DNA of 64,000 bases from a delta proteobacterium NaphS2. Lineage in GTDB: Bacteria; Desulfobacterota; DSM-4660; Desulfatiglandales; Desulfatiglandaceae. Numbering within the stretch: the first letter of the stretch is position 1; each line of letters begins with the position of its first letter. Positions 44,345 through 52,951 of this stretch are shown piece after piece. The notes below the pieces were generated by a model. The model saw nothing but the letters and a program-made list of their open reading frames with translations, was not told the origin of the DNA and did no database searches. The position numbers were made by a program, and so were the translations under genes. The stretch is taken from the NCBI GenBank assembly GCA_000179315.1, contig ADZZ01000330.1, positions 52,119-116,118 on the forward strand, in the 5' to 3' direction.

Positions 44345-46816
44345 TTAGTTTAAATCAGGGCTTTTTCTGACAAACCCCATCAGAACGGTAGTACCCAGGG
44401 AAAGCCCGAAGAATGCAACCATTGCTTCAGTTCCGCTCAATCCCAGGGCACTCCCGCCCGAAAACACAAGCGTCGCCACAAGGATGCCCAAACACATGGG
44501 ATAAACCATGGAAAAAAGCATCCACCTGATTGAACCAGACTGAATCTTGACCATAATGGCCGTTGCGATACAAGGAGGATACAGCACCATGAAAAGCATC
44601 AGGGCCAGGGCATGGAGGGATGTGAACCCGGTTTCACCTTCGTGCATCCGCTCCTCCAGGGTCCCGGCACCTGTTTCGCCCTGATCATAAAGCGCCCCTA
44701 GGGTGGCCACGCTGCTCTCCTTGGCGGCGAAAGCGCTTAATAGGGCCACATTCACCTTCCAGTCAAAACCCACATATTGGGTGACGGGCACCAGAAACCG
44801 ACCCACACGGCCCAGAAAGCTGTTGTCGATCTTTTCCTTTCTTATTTCCCGAAGCAGCTTCTTCCTGGCTTTGAAGAGCCTCTTGAACGCCCGGTTCACT
44901 TTTTTGGCGATCTTGTCCCTGCCGGGTTTTACGATTTTGAAAAAACCCGGATTCCTTTCCTGGAATTCCCTGTTTAAGGCCCGTGACGCCTCCTTTCCTT
45001 TTACGCCCATTTTTTTGCTTTTGTACTCATCATAATAAAGGACCAGCTTCATGAGATTCTCCCCTTGCAGTTGTTCCGCATAGGGCGTTCCTTGAATTTT
45101 GCTGTAAAAGGCCGAAACCGTCCTTTCTTTCTGCCCTGCGTAGTAGGCCTTTCGTTCATGGCCAAGGCCCGGAAACTGGAGCAGCACGAAAATCACCACG
45201 GCCACTGCAGCCACGATGGTGATGATCTTTCGAACAAAGAGCCGCACCCTTTCCACGGCACGGCCCAGCACCCCTCGAAAGGTCGGCAGGTGATATGGGG
45301 GCATCTCCATGATAAAAGGCGCCGTGGGCTTTTTCTTGAGCACCGTAAGCGTCAGGATCTTGGCGATGGGCAGGACCATCAACAGGCTGATGGTGGAAAT
45401 AAAGAACATGGCCATCCCCTTGTGCCCCACAAAATAGATATTGATCAAAAGGATATAGAGGGGCACCTTGGCCAGACAGTTCAGAAGCGGAATGATCAGA
45501 ATGGTAGCCAGCCGCGATCTCTCGTCAGGGATTCCCTTGGTGGACATGACGGCGGGAACCGCGCACCCTCCCACATAGATGCCCCCCAGAACCATGGGAA
45601 GAGTGGAGGATCCGTGGAGCCCGAATTTTGAAAAAAGCCGGTCCAAAATGAACGCCATTCGGGGCATATATCCGCTGTCTTCCAGGATGGCGATGAGGCT
45701 GAACAGAATAAAAAAGATAGGGATATAGTTTAAAAGGGCGTTGATGCTGTCCACAAACCAGAGGGAAAAGGCCCGGAGCAGGGGAATTTCGATGAAACCG
45801 GGGGAAGGCGCAAGGGCTGCCGTGATGTTCCTGATTTTGGCCAGCAGGGGCCAGGTATAGTTGGTCAGATTGTAACCCTGAACAATGGACAGGTAGTAAA
45901 GGAGGTAGAGAACGCCCACCAGGATCATGGGACCCAGGAAACGGTTGCACACCACTTGGTCAACCTTGTCGGACATGGGCCGCCGGTTGCCCGTCTTGGT
46001 CACCACGCAAGCTTTGCCGATGCTTTCGGCATGCGCATAGCGGCGATAGGCCATATATCTGGTGGGCAATTCCTCAAATTGCGACTCAAAGTCTTGCCTC
46101 TTTTTCGCCGCAAATTCCAGAAAAGAATTCGGGTTTGTAAGTTTCCCCCGAATATATTTCAGTGCTTCGGCATCCCCTTCCATGATTTTTACGGCCAACC
46201 ATCTGACGGGATAATCCGCGGCTTCAGGGGCATCGCTTATGAGTCTGGCCGTAATCTCCCTTATGAAAGGCTCCATGGGGCCGTAATCGATGCGCATGGT
46301 TTGGTGGGCGCTGCTGCTGCGGCCGGCCCGGGATATGGCGGACAACAATGCTTCTTTGCCCCGTCCTGTCTTGATAGCGGTCTGCACCACCGATGCCCCC
46401 AGGTGTCGGGCCAGTTTTTCGGGATCGATCCTGATGCCCCTTCGATGCGCCACATCCATCATATTGAGGTCCACCACCAGAGGAATCTCCATCTCCAGCA
46501 ACTGGAGGGTCAGGTAGAGATTCCGGGTCAGGTTGGCGGCATCCACCACATTGACCACGATCGAGGGCTTTTCCGCCAGAAGAAATCCACGCGTCACCCG
46601 TTCCTCGAGGGAATATGACGTCAGGCTGTAGGTTCCGGGAAGGTCCACCACCTCTACCTTTAAACCGTCATAATTGTAACGGCCGGCCATCTTTTCCACG
46701 GTGACGCCGGGATAATTGGCCACATGCTGGCTCGCCCCGGTCAAGGCGTTGAACACGGTGGATTTACCGCAATTGGGCTGTCCGGCCAGGGTGATCAGAA
46801 CCGAATCCCGCGTCAT
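44345..46816 (-). CDS. feoB: Ferrous iron transporter FeoB
   Basis: An 823-residue inner-membrane Fe2+ transporter. The N-terminal G domain shows G1 AGQPNCGKSTVFN, G3 VDLPGTYSL and G4 LNMMD. The GDI helical domain follows, then the gate repeats (IFFILFSLIAILEDSGYMPR, VGGCAVPAVMSTKGI). A long basic soluble segment lies between the membrane helices. The start ATG 46816 overlaps the feoA stop as ATGA, which decides between it and an upstream ATG at 46882. Confidence 0.95.
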   Translation of the reverse strand: MTRDSVLITLAGQPNCGKSTVFNALTGASQHVANYPGVTVEKMAGRYNYDGLKVEVVDLPGTYSLTSYSLEERVTRGFLLAEKPSIVVNVVDAANLTRNLYLTLQLLEMEIPLVVDLNMMDVAHRRGIRIDPEKLARHLGASVVQTAIKTGRGKEALLSAISRAGRSSSAHQTMRIDYGPMEPFIREITARLISDAPEAADYPVRWLAVKIMEGDAEALKYIRGKLTNPNSFLEFAAKKRQDFESQFEELPTRYMAYRRYAHAESIGKACVVTKTGNRRPMSDKVDQVVCNRFLGPMILVGVLYLLYYLSIVQGYNLTNYTWPLLAKIRNITAALAPSPGFIEIPLLRAFSLWFVDSINALLNYIPIFFILFSLIAILEDSGYMPRMAFILDRLFSKFGLHGSSTLPMVLGGIYVGGCAVPAVMSTKGIPDERSRLATILIIPLLNCLAKVPLYILLINIYFVGHKGMAMFFISTISLLMVLPIAKILTLTVLKKKPTAPFIMEMPPYHLPTFRGVLGRAVERVRLFVRKIITIVAAVAVVIFVLLQFPGLGHERKAYYAGQKERTVSAFYSKIQGTPYAEQLQGENLMKLVLYYDEYKSKKMGVKGKEASRALNREFQERNPGFFKIVKPGRDKIAKKVNRAFKRLFKARKKLLREIRKEKIDNSFLGRVGRFLVPVTQYVGFDWKVNVALLSAFAAKESSVATLGALYDQGETGAGTLEERMHEGETGFTSLHALALMLFMVLYPPCIATAIMVKIQSGSIRWMLFSMVYPMCLGILVATLVFSGGSALGLSGTEAMVAFFGLSLGTTVLMGFVRKSPDLN

Positions 46817-47037
46817 GACAGGGAGACCTCCACATACTTGGCTTCGTCGTGGCGCAGGCTCACGAAGAACCCTCCCAGACACACTTCCATGGGATCTTCA
46901 AGAGGGGCGTTCCGAATCACTTTGAGGGTAAGGCCGGGATAGACACCCATGTCCAAAAGCCGTTGTCCCAATTGATCGTGAATCATCAGTCTCTTTATGC
47001 GGCATTCATTCCCCGGTTTCATCTGGTCTAATGTCAT
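46813..47037 (-). CDS. feoA: Ferrous iron transport protein FeoA
   Basis: A 74-residue SH3-like protein (TLDQMKPGNECRIKRLMIHDQLGQRLLDMGVYPGLTLKV). It is cytoplasmic and helps FeoB function. The four-base overlap with feoB indicates coupled translation. The start follows GAGGAAAG. Confidence 0.93.
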   Translation of the reverse strand: MTLDQMKPGNECRIKRLMIHDQLGQRLLDMGVYPGLTLKVIRNAPLEDPMEVCLGGFFVSLRHDEAKYVEVSLS

Positions 47038-47204
47038 GGGTCTTTCCTCCTCGATTTAGCAGAGAATTCAAACATCCTCTTTGGTTTGGCAATAACCCGT
47101 AAAGTTTTGAATCCTAATTGCTATTATTCGCTTAAACGCAAGATATATGGTTCTAAATTAACAAGGTGCGCCTAACTCTAATGCCAAAATTTTTTTCAGG
47201 TTCT

Positions 47205-47582
47205 TTAATGGTCCCGATCGCTTTTCTTCTTGAGGCCGCAACTGCAATTGGCGCAATCGCCATTGCACCCACAAGCGCGGCTCTTTGAAACAACGAGAAC
47301 CTTGCTACCGTTCGGCGCTATGCTAAAGCCCTTCTCACCTTTGAAAAAAAGGCAGTGAGCCGGGACGTCCCCCTGCCGAAAACAACATCGAAAGGTGCTG
47401 CAACCAAAACCATGCACCTCTCTTAGTTGGTTTGTATCAATGAATACCCTGCCACTACCGTCGTATTTTTCACGCATGAGATGAATCAGTTCCCAGGCCG
47501 AAGTTCCGTCAAAATCTCCTTCCGGTTTGAGGTGCAGGTTCCCGTTGCTTATTTTGTATTGCAGGTGAAAATTACTGCTCAT
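47205..47582 (-). CDS. STAS-like protein with a cysteine-rich tail
   Basis: A 125-residue protein. The N-terminal 80 residues resemble a STAS fold (GNLHLKPEGDFDGTSAWELIHLM, VFIDTNQLREVHGFG). Cysteines appear in GCSTFRCCF and in a terminal cluster ACGCNGDCANCSCG, seven within 20 residues, which could bind iron or another metal. It lies 18 bases after the DUF2325 gene and upstream of feoA, on the same strand. A metal-sensing or iron-storage function is a guess. Confidence 0.65.
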   Translation of the reverse strand: MSSNFHLQYKISNGNLHLKPEGDFDGTSAWELIHLMREKYDGSGRVFIDTNQLREVHGFGCSTFRCCFRQGDVPAHCLFFKGEKGFSIAPNGSKVLVVSKSRACGCNGDCANCSCGLKKKSDRDH

Positions 47583-47600
47583 ATGAATCCCTCCGGTTTA

Positions 47601-48863
47601 TCAGTTGTCCGATGCATAGATGTCTCTTTTTCCCGATATGGCCTCTCCGATAGCGTTCAAGCTGGAACTGGGTAAAAGACGCACCGGCTTCTTGTGCTTT
47701 TTACCCAGTTTTTTGACCAGGGCACAGGCTGCGTGGCTGTTGCAATTAATCGGGCAAAGCACCATATCGGCCCGTCTTACCCGGTGTTCGAGGTTCTTTG
47801 CGCCGTTTTTCATGTAGCCGTCATGGTATTCAAATATACCGTTTCTGGTTTCAATCATTTGCCGATATAGAGATGCCATTTTGGTGATTCCGCCCACCAT
47901 CAGAACACGCTTTTGACAGAGGTTATAGGAAGGACAGGTATCGTCGCACCGATCACCCCTGAATGCCCCCTGTATGAGCATTTCCACGTCATTTTGAAGG
48001 GAGACGTTGGCATCCTTTTGTTTTACAAGTGCTGCTGAAAGCTGTCTGTTTTTCCTTTCAAAATCAGCCAACCGCGTATCCTTTACTTTGATGGTTTCCA
48101 TAAGATCCACCAAGTCTTCGCCCAAGCGTTCAATTTCCCGCTCCAGTTCCTCGGTTCCAGCAGCAGCTTTTACGCTTGCAAGCGTTTCGGTCATGCTGAC
48201 CATCTCCTTTTTGTCGGAGGCCAGCCGGTTGAGCAAATTCTCTTGATTTTTTTGCAGCTTGGCGTTTTCTTTTTGCAGTGTTTTCCTGGACCTCGTTGCT
48301 TCCCGGGCCTTTTCGCGCATTTTTGCAGCCTCTTCCCCATATAACGCCAATTGCCGTTTGAAGCGGGCATCCTGTTCCACATTTCCGTGCATGGACATGT
48401 GGACATCTCCGAAAATTCGGCCCCTGGCTTCGGCCGAAAGGTCGGGTTTTATGGAGGCGGCCCAGAAAGCACCGACAAACGTGCCGCCGTGAAAATAAGA
48501 CGCCCACTGCCCTATAAAGACTTTTTCATTCAGTTCCAGCAGGGGTGTAATCTCTGCCCTGAACTTCCGGTTCAGCAGCCGATCCACCTGTTTTGACACG
48601 CGGTTTTCATTATCCGAACAGCCAACCAGCAGTTCGTGGATTTCAAAAGGGCTCCTTCCTTTCGGACTAACCCCCGCCTTTTTGAGCACCTGCCTCTGCT
48701 CCGAAAGGGTGAGGCAGATACCCACCACCGGACATTTGAAAAACGGGGCGATTTCCCAAAATTTCAGAGTGGAAAATCGCCCGGATTTCGGCGGATTCTC
48801 ATTTCTGTTAAGGGCTATTGTCCGATGCATGGTTTGCGATGGTACAATCCTCTTGCTTGTCAT
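47601..48863 (-). CDS. DUF2325 domain protein with coiled coil and Cys motif
   Basis: A 420-residue cytoplasmic protein. Residues 1-160 are globular. A long charged coiled coil covers about 170-300, then a Cys motif (CDDTCPSYNLC). The C-terminal DUF2325 domain has RVLMVGGITKM, FEYHDGYM and ADMVLCPINCNSHAACALVKK, the usual features. DUF2325 proteins often sit near metal transporters; their action is unknown. The start is supported by AAAGGAGG. It is co-directional with dtxR and feo. Confidence 0.8.
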   Translation of the reverse strand: MTSKRIVPSQTMHRTIALNRNENPPKSGRFSTLKFWEIAPFFKCPVVGICLTLSEQRQVLKKAGVSPKGRSPFEIHELLVGCSDNENRVSKQVDRLLNRKFRAEITPLLELNEKVFIGQWASYFHGGTFVGAFWAASIKPDLSAEARGRIFGDVHMSMHGNVEQDARFKRQLALYGEEAAKMREKAREATRSRKTLQKENAKLQKNQENLLNRLASDKKEMVSMTETLASVKAAAGTEELEREIERLGEDLVDLMETIKVKDTRLADFERKNRQLSAALVKQKDANVSLQNDVEMLIQGAFRGDRCDDTCPSYNLCQKRVLMVGGITKMASLYRQMIETRNGIFEYHDGYMKNGAKNLEHRVRRADMVLCPINCNSHAACALVKKLGKKHKKPVRLLPSSSLNAIGEAISGKRDIYASDN

Positions 48864-48877
48864 GAATAATTCCTCCT

Positions 48878-49225
48878 TTATGCGCGTATATCCATCAATG
48901 CATTGGTGAGCCTTTTGCGCAGAGCTTCAAGCCGCTTGGATTTGAATGCCTTCCGGCTTTCTTCCAGAACCTCGACGGCCTCCCGAATAACATTTCTGAG
49001 CGCCGCCTCTCTGGAATATGCGGAAAACTTCATGTCGGAATGCCCATCGGTTTGCACGCCGATTTTCTCTTGTCCCAAAATGGACACCATTTCACTGTGG
49101 TGACAATCAATTGTCCGATGCAACTCCTGAATGCTTCGGGCAATGGCTTTTAATGAAATGGTTTCTTTCAACGCTGTAGATTTTGTTGATCTATATATGT
49201 TTGGAATTTCTAACAATAAAATCAA
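48878..49225 (-). CDS. Hypothetical helical protein upstream of DUF2325
   Basis: A protein of up to 115 residues, helical and charged in its second half (AALRNVIREAVEVLEESRKAFKSKRLEALRKRLTNAL). No domain is recognised. The start is uncertain: TTG at 49225 or TTG at 49171 (before KETISLKAIARSIQELHR). It ends 14 bases before the DUF2325 start and is probably in the same transcript. Confidence 0.5.
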   Translation of the reverse strand: MILLLEIPNIYRSTKSTALKETISLKAIARSIQELHRTIDCHHSEMVSILGQEKIGVQTDGHSDMKFSAYSREAALRNVIREAVEVLEESRKAFKSKRLEALRKRLTNALMDIRA

Positions 49226-49305
49226 AAAAAATCCCTACCCATAGCCGTTTCTTTCGGGTGGGGGATACTCTCATTCAAACACGGCTGTAATCGAGTGTTG
49301 CGGTT

Positions 49306-49875
49306 TCAGTCATCCTTTTTTTGGGATGCAGGCTCTTCCTTTAACTCCTGGGTCCGTCGATCAAATTCACATGAAAACACCTCAGATTGGGCAATACATT
49401 TCTCAGGTGTCCACTCATCCCGCCGATATTCCTCGAAATGTTCAAGCCAGTTTTCCCCAACCCGGGGACATATCTGTATGAACGCCATAAAGTCGGTCAG
49501 GTTGTCCAGAGTTCCGGAACTCAGGGAATGCTCCATTTTGCAGGCTTCTTCATCTGCTGTTTTGGCGTCAATCTTCAGGATTTCCGTTAGAAATCTGGAC
49601 AGGATGCCATGCCTTCGCCGCATCTCACGGCCCACTTCGGAGCCTTCTTCGGTTGGCTCCACATATTCGTATTTTTCGTAGTGCACAAGTCCCCGCTTGC
49701 TCAGCGTCTTGAGCATGCTGGTTACCGTCGGCATCTTGACGTTCAGGCGTTTGGCAATATCCTTGACCCTGACAACTTTCTTCTCCTTGTCCAGATCAAA
49801 AATTGCCTCCAGATAGTCTTCCATGGCGGAAGTCAGAGGCTTTTCCTCCCAGATGTTTGTTACGGTTTTATCCAT
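49306..49875 (-). CDS. DtxR/MntR-family metal-dependent repressor
   Basis: A 189-residue regulator. The winged HTH (EDYLEAIFDLDKEKKVVRVKDIAKRLNVKMPTVTSMLKTLSKRGLVHYE) is followed by the metal-binding and dimerisation region (EEGSEVGREMRRRHGILSRFLTEIL, DEEACKMEHSLSSGTLDNL). With Fe2+ or Mn2+ it should bind DNA and repress iron uptake. It is the first gene of the iron cluster. ATG 49875 is preferred over TTG 49884. A palindrome and promoter lie directly upstream. Confidence 0.9.
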   Translation of the reverse strand: MDKTVTNIWEEKPLTSAMEDYLEAIFDLDKEKKVVRVKDIAKRLNVKMPTVTSMLKTLSKRGLVHYEKYEYVEPTEEGSEVGREMRRRHGILSRFLTEILKIDAKTADEEACKMEHSLSSGTLDNLTDFMAFIQICPRVGENWLEHFEEYRRDEWTPEKCIAQSEVFSCEFDRRTQELKEEPASQKKDD

Positions 49876-49889
49876 GAGTTCCAACCTTA

Positions 49890-49905
49890 GTTAGATTATT
49901 CTAAC
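49890..49905 (-). promoter_or_regulatory. Palindromic operator in front of dtxR
   Basis: GTTAGATTATTCTAAC: perfect half-sites GTTAGA/TCTAAC around TTAT. It resembles DtxR/IdeR-type boxes (TTAG...CTAA). It lies between the -10 element and the dtxR start codon, where a bound repressor would block transcription. I predict autoregulation. I found no equally clear copy upstream of feoA. Confidence 0.65.
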
Positions 49906-49916
49906 AATTTTTGAAC

Positions 49917-49946
49917 TTTTTATCATTCAATCTTTCCAGTTGTCAA
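49917..49946 (-). promoter_or_regulatory. Probable sigma-70 promoter of dtxR and the iron cluster
   Basis: On the minus strand TTGACA (49946-49941) and TAAAAA (49922-49917), spacer 18. The palindrome at 49890-49905 begins 11 bases after the -10 element. Confidence 0.55.
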
Positions 49947-50052
49947 GCTTTTTTTTGGCGAAAATATTTTACAGGGGTTTTACGCTGGAGTCAGAATAAT
50001 GTCGGGGCATTTGATTTAAAGATATTATGTTACCAAGCCAGCACGTTGTCAG

Positions 50053-52680
50053 TCAAAAATCTTCCAGCATCTTTTTTATCTTTTTCACCCCATCGGCGGC
50101 ATCTTTAGCATGGGCGTCGGCACCACAGGCCGCAACAAATTTTGGGGTGAGTGCTGCTCCGCCGCAGATCACCTTCACGCTGTTTCCCAATTCGCTTTCT
50201 TTAATGGCGCGAATCGTCTCTTCCACATGGGGATCGCCGGTGGTTAGAAGAGAGGAAAGCCCCACGATATGTGCGTTGTTTTCCCTGGCAGCAGCCACAA
50301 ATTTTTCTGCGGGCACATTTTCCCCCAGGTCGACCACTCGAAAGCCCGAGGTCTCAAGGAGCAGTTTCGTCAGGTTCTTACCGATATCGTGAAGATCACC
50401 AAAAACGGTTCCCAAGACAATGGTGCCAAAACTTCCCACGCTTTCTCCCTTTTTCAGGTGCGGCGTCACAAGGTTTACACAAGCTTCCATGGTTTTGACC
50501 GCCATCATCATTTCCGGCACAAAAATTCTCTTCTGCTCAAATCTCTCCCCCACGGTATTGAGACCCACAATGAGATAGCGGTTGATGATTTCCTGAGGAT
50601 CGATCCCCAGATCCAACGCCTCTTGCGTATATTTAACGGCTGATTTTCGATTTGCCGAAATGACAGCCGTTTTGATTTGTTCGAGGTCCCCTGCCCCGTG
50701 GGCCGCTTCCTCGGCAGGTTTTGAAATGTATTTTCCCCTCCCTTTCGCGGTGGCAGCAAGATAATTCATGCAGTATTTGTCCCTACCCAGAAGCAGATCT
50801 GACAGCAGTACTGCCTTTGCCATGTCCCATGCTGTGGGATCCGCAATGGGGCAGGTCAAACCGCTTATAACCGCCATTGACAGAAAAATCGTATTGACGG
50901 ATGTGCGTCCCGGTAGCCCGAATGAGATGTTGCTGAGTCCCAACGTCTGATTTACCCCCAGTTCGTCGCGAATCAGCTGAAGTGCACGAAGGGTTTCCAG
51001 TCCTGCCTGATCATCGGCACTCACCGCCATGGCCAGGGGATCAATAATAACATCCTCTTTCGGAATACCGATCTCCCCTGCTTTCTTTACAATTAATCGT
51101 GCAATTTCCAGGCGTTTTTCCGCCTTGTCGGGAATGCCGTTGTCATCCATGGTAAGGCCGATAACCGCTGCATTGTGTTCCCGCACCAGGGGCAGGACCT
51201 GCTCCAGTTTGTGTTTTTCACCATTTACCGAATTGACCAGAGCCTTTCCCTTATAAACGCCGAGAGCGGACGACAGCGCTTTTGGAAGCGCCGAGTCGAT
51301 GCAGAGAGGCACATCCGTGACCGCCTGTATGGCCAGCACCGCTTCCTTCAACATCTTCGCTTCATCAATGCCTGACACCCCCACATTCACATCCAGGATA
51401 TGGGCGCCTGCTTTGACCTGTAAAATGGCCTCCGAGCGCATCAGATCGAGGTTTCCCGCCTCCAATGATGCCGCCAGTTCCTTGCGGCCCGTTGGATTAA
51501 TCCTTTCTCCGATCATAACCAGAGGCTTTGAAGTTCCGATAACAACCGTTTTTGAGGCGCCGGAAACAGTGCTTTCCACAGGCGCAGCGATTTTCCCATG
51601 AACATGAAACAACTGTCCGGGAGCTTCGACGGCGGGTTCCCGATCGATTTTTCCATATTCAGCGGCCGTTTTAAGCGCCGTTCTGACGTTTTCATCAGGG
51701 GTGCCGTAAGTGAGTCCCACCGTATCAATGGAAAAATTGTGAAGCGGCGCGCCGTTATCGATTAATCGTCTCACTTCCGATGCCACCGCTTCCGGTTTCC
51801 CGTTTTTCATCAGTACAGGACTGATACGGGCATTGACCGCCACGTCAGGGCCGAATACTTCCCGCGTCCGTTTCACATCGGAACCGAATCCGATCTCAAT
51901 GAACGCCAAATGGCGGACTTTCGCATATCCCTCCAGCACTTCATCAACACTTCCGCAATAGTGGATTCCCACCGGATGACATGCCTCCGCCACCCTGTTG
52001 TCGTACGCCAGAATATTTGACTCGTAGGTTTCAAGGCTGATCTGCTCGGCCGTGCAGTTCGGGAAGACATAAAGTTTCGGGTCACACATGGGGGTCACAT
52101 CCATGGCGGCGGTGCCGGTGGTCTCATGGTTGAACCGAAACAGTTGGATAATGCTTTCCGTGCAGATGTTGAGCAAATGGCGACAAAGTTCGGGATTCTC
52201 AAAAAAATCAAAGTAGAGTTGGTCCCCCCTGATTTTAAGCGCCAGATTCTGGACGCCTGTGGTATTGATGTCCCCCACAACACGGCCGTACTTCTCTTTG
52301 AGGTACTTGATCTGCCGGATCATATCGGTCATGGGATAAGTATTAAAGATATCGGGAAGTTCTAGTTTCATGATTTCATCTTCCGAAAGATTGAGCGGCA
52401 TGGCCCAGGGAAGTGCATCATCTTTGTAGATGATTTCGCATCCGAAAATCGAAGGGAGCATGACTATTCCGAAAGTAATCAAGGGCTTCGGCTCCGGATT
52501 GGGGTCCCCCAGGCCCACATCACCAAATCGCTCATATAGACGCTTATCCATCTCCATTCTGGCCTGAACCCTTGCCTCGGGATCAAAATAGTAGTCCTTA
52601 CCGAAGCTAATGCCGTAATGTTTATGAAACCAATCAGGATAAAAGCCAACGCCCAGAGGGATGTGATTTTTCCCTGCCAT
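50053..52680 (-). CDS. Three-domain corrinoid methyltransferase (UroD/MtaA-like + pterin-binding + B12-binding)
   Basis: An 875-residue fusion. Residues 1-345 resemble uroporphyrinogen decarboxylase/MtaA-type methyltransferases, with a possible zinc site HYC in GIHYCGSVDEVL. Residues 385-640 are a pterin-binding domain (VMIGERINPTGRKELA, HILDVNVG). Residues 650-875 are a cobalamin cap and B12-binding domain with DLHDIGKN, whose His ligates cobalt. One chain could thus take a methyl group from a substrate to B12 and on to tetrahydrofolate. The start ATG 52680 follows GAAGGAG and begins the globular part; a longer frame starts at 52740. Methyl donor unknown. Confidence 0.85.
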   Translation of the reverse strand: MAGKNHIPLGVGFYPDWFHKHYGISFGKDYYFDPEARVQARMEMDKRLYERFGDVGLGDPNPEPKPLITFGIVMLPSIFGCEIIYKDDALPWAMPLNLSEDEIMKLELPDIFNTYPMTDMIRQIKYLKEKYGRVVGDINTTGVQNLALKIRGDQLYFDFFENPELCRHLLNICTESIIQLFRFNHETTGTAAMDVTPMCDPKLYVFPNCTAEQISLETYESNILAYDNRVAEACHPVGIHYCGSVDEVLEGYAKVRHLAFIEIGFGSDVKRTREVFGPDVAVNARISPVLMKNGKPEAVASEVRRLIDNGAPLHNFSIDTVGLTYGTPDENVRTALKTAAEYGKIDREPAVEAPGQLFHVHGKIAAPVESTVSGASKTVVIGTSKPLVMIGERINPTGRKELAASLEAGNLDLMRSEAILQVKAGAHILDVNVGVSGIDEAKMLKEAVLAIQAVTDVPLCIDSALPKALSSALGVYKGKALVNSVNGEKHKLEQVLPLVREHNAAVIGLTMDDNGIPDKAEKRLEIARLIVKKAGEIGIPKEDVIIDPLAMAVSADDQAGLETLRALQLIRDELGVNQTLGLSNISFGLPGRTSVNTIFLSMAVISGLTCPIADPTAWDMAKAVLLSDLLLGRDKYCMNYLAATAKGRGKYISKPAEEAAHGAGDLEQIKTAVISANRKSAVKYTQEALDLGIDPQEIINRYLIVGLNTVGERFEQKRIFVPEMMMAVKTMEACVNLVTPHLKKGESVGSFGTIVLGTVFGDLHDIGKNLTKLLLETSGFRVVDLGENVPAEKFVAAARENNAHIVGLSSLLTTGDPHVEETIRAIKESELGNSVKVICGGAALTPKFVAACGADAHAKDAADGVKKIKKMLEDF

Positions 52681-52951
52681 AATGCCTTTCTCCTTCAAAC
52701 CCGATTTACATGAAATTTTACAAATAGACCTCAATAACATAAAAATCGTTTACCCCAAGCCGCAATGGCTGTCAATAAAAAGGCCGGAAAAGGCGTTATT
52801 GTCTTGACAGAGATATATCTATAAAGAGAAAAAGATGAGCGATGGGGACTGTGAACCGAGGGTGCGGTTGTCAAAAGCGGATCGCGTTAACCTTTGGGGA
52901 AAAAGCGCGCGCCCTTGTTGCTCAGTTGGCAGAAAAGGAGCAGGAATAATA

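Noticed and set aside
47038..47204. DtxR box upstream of feoA
   Set aside because: CCTAA- and TTAG-like half-sites occur singly, but no palindrome comparable to the one before dtxR was found.
52801..52830. Promoter TTGACA with TATAAA before the FrhB-like gene
   Set aside because: The spacer is only 11 bases, too short for sigma-70; the true promoter is not resolved.
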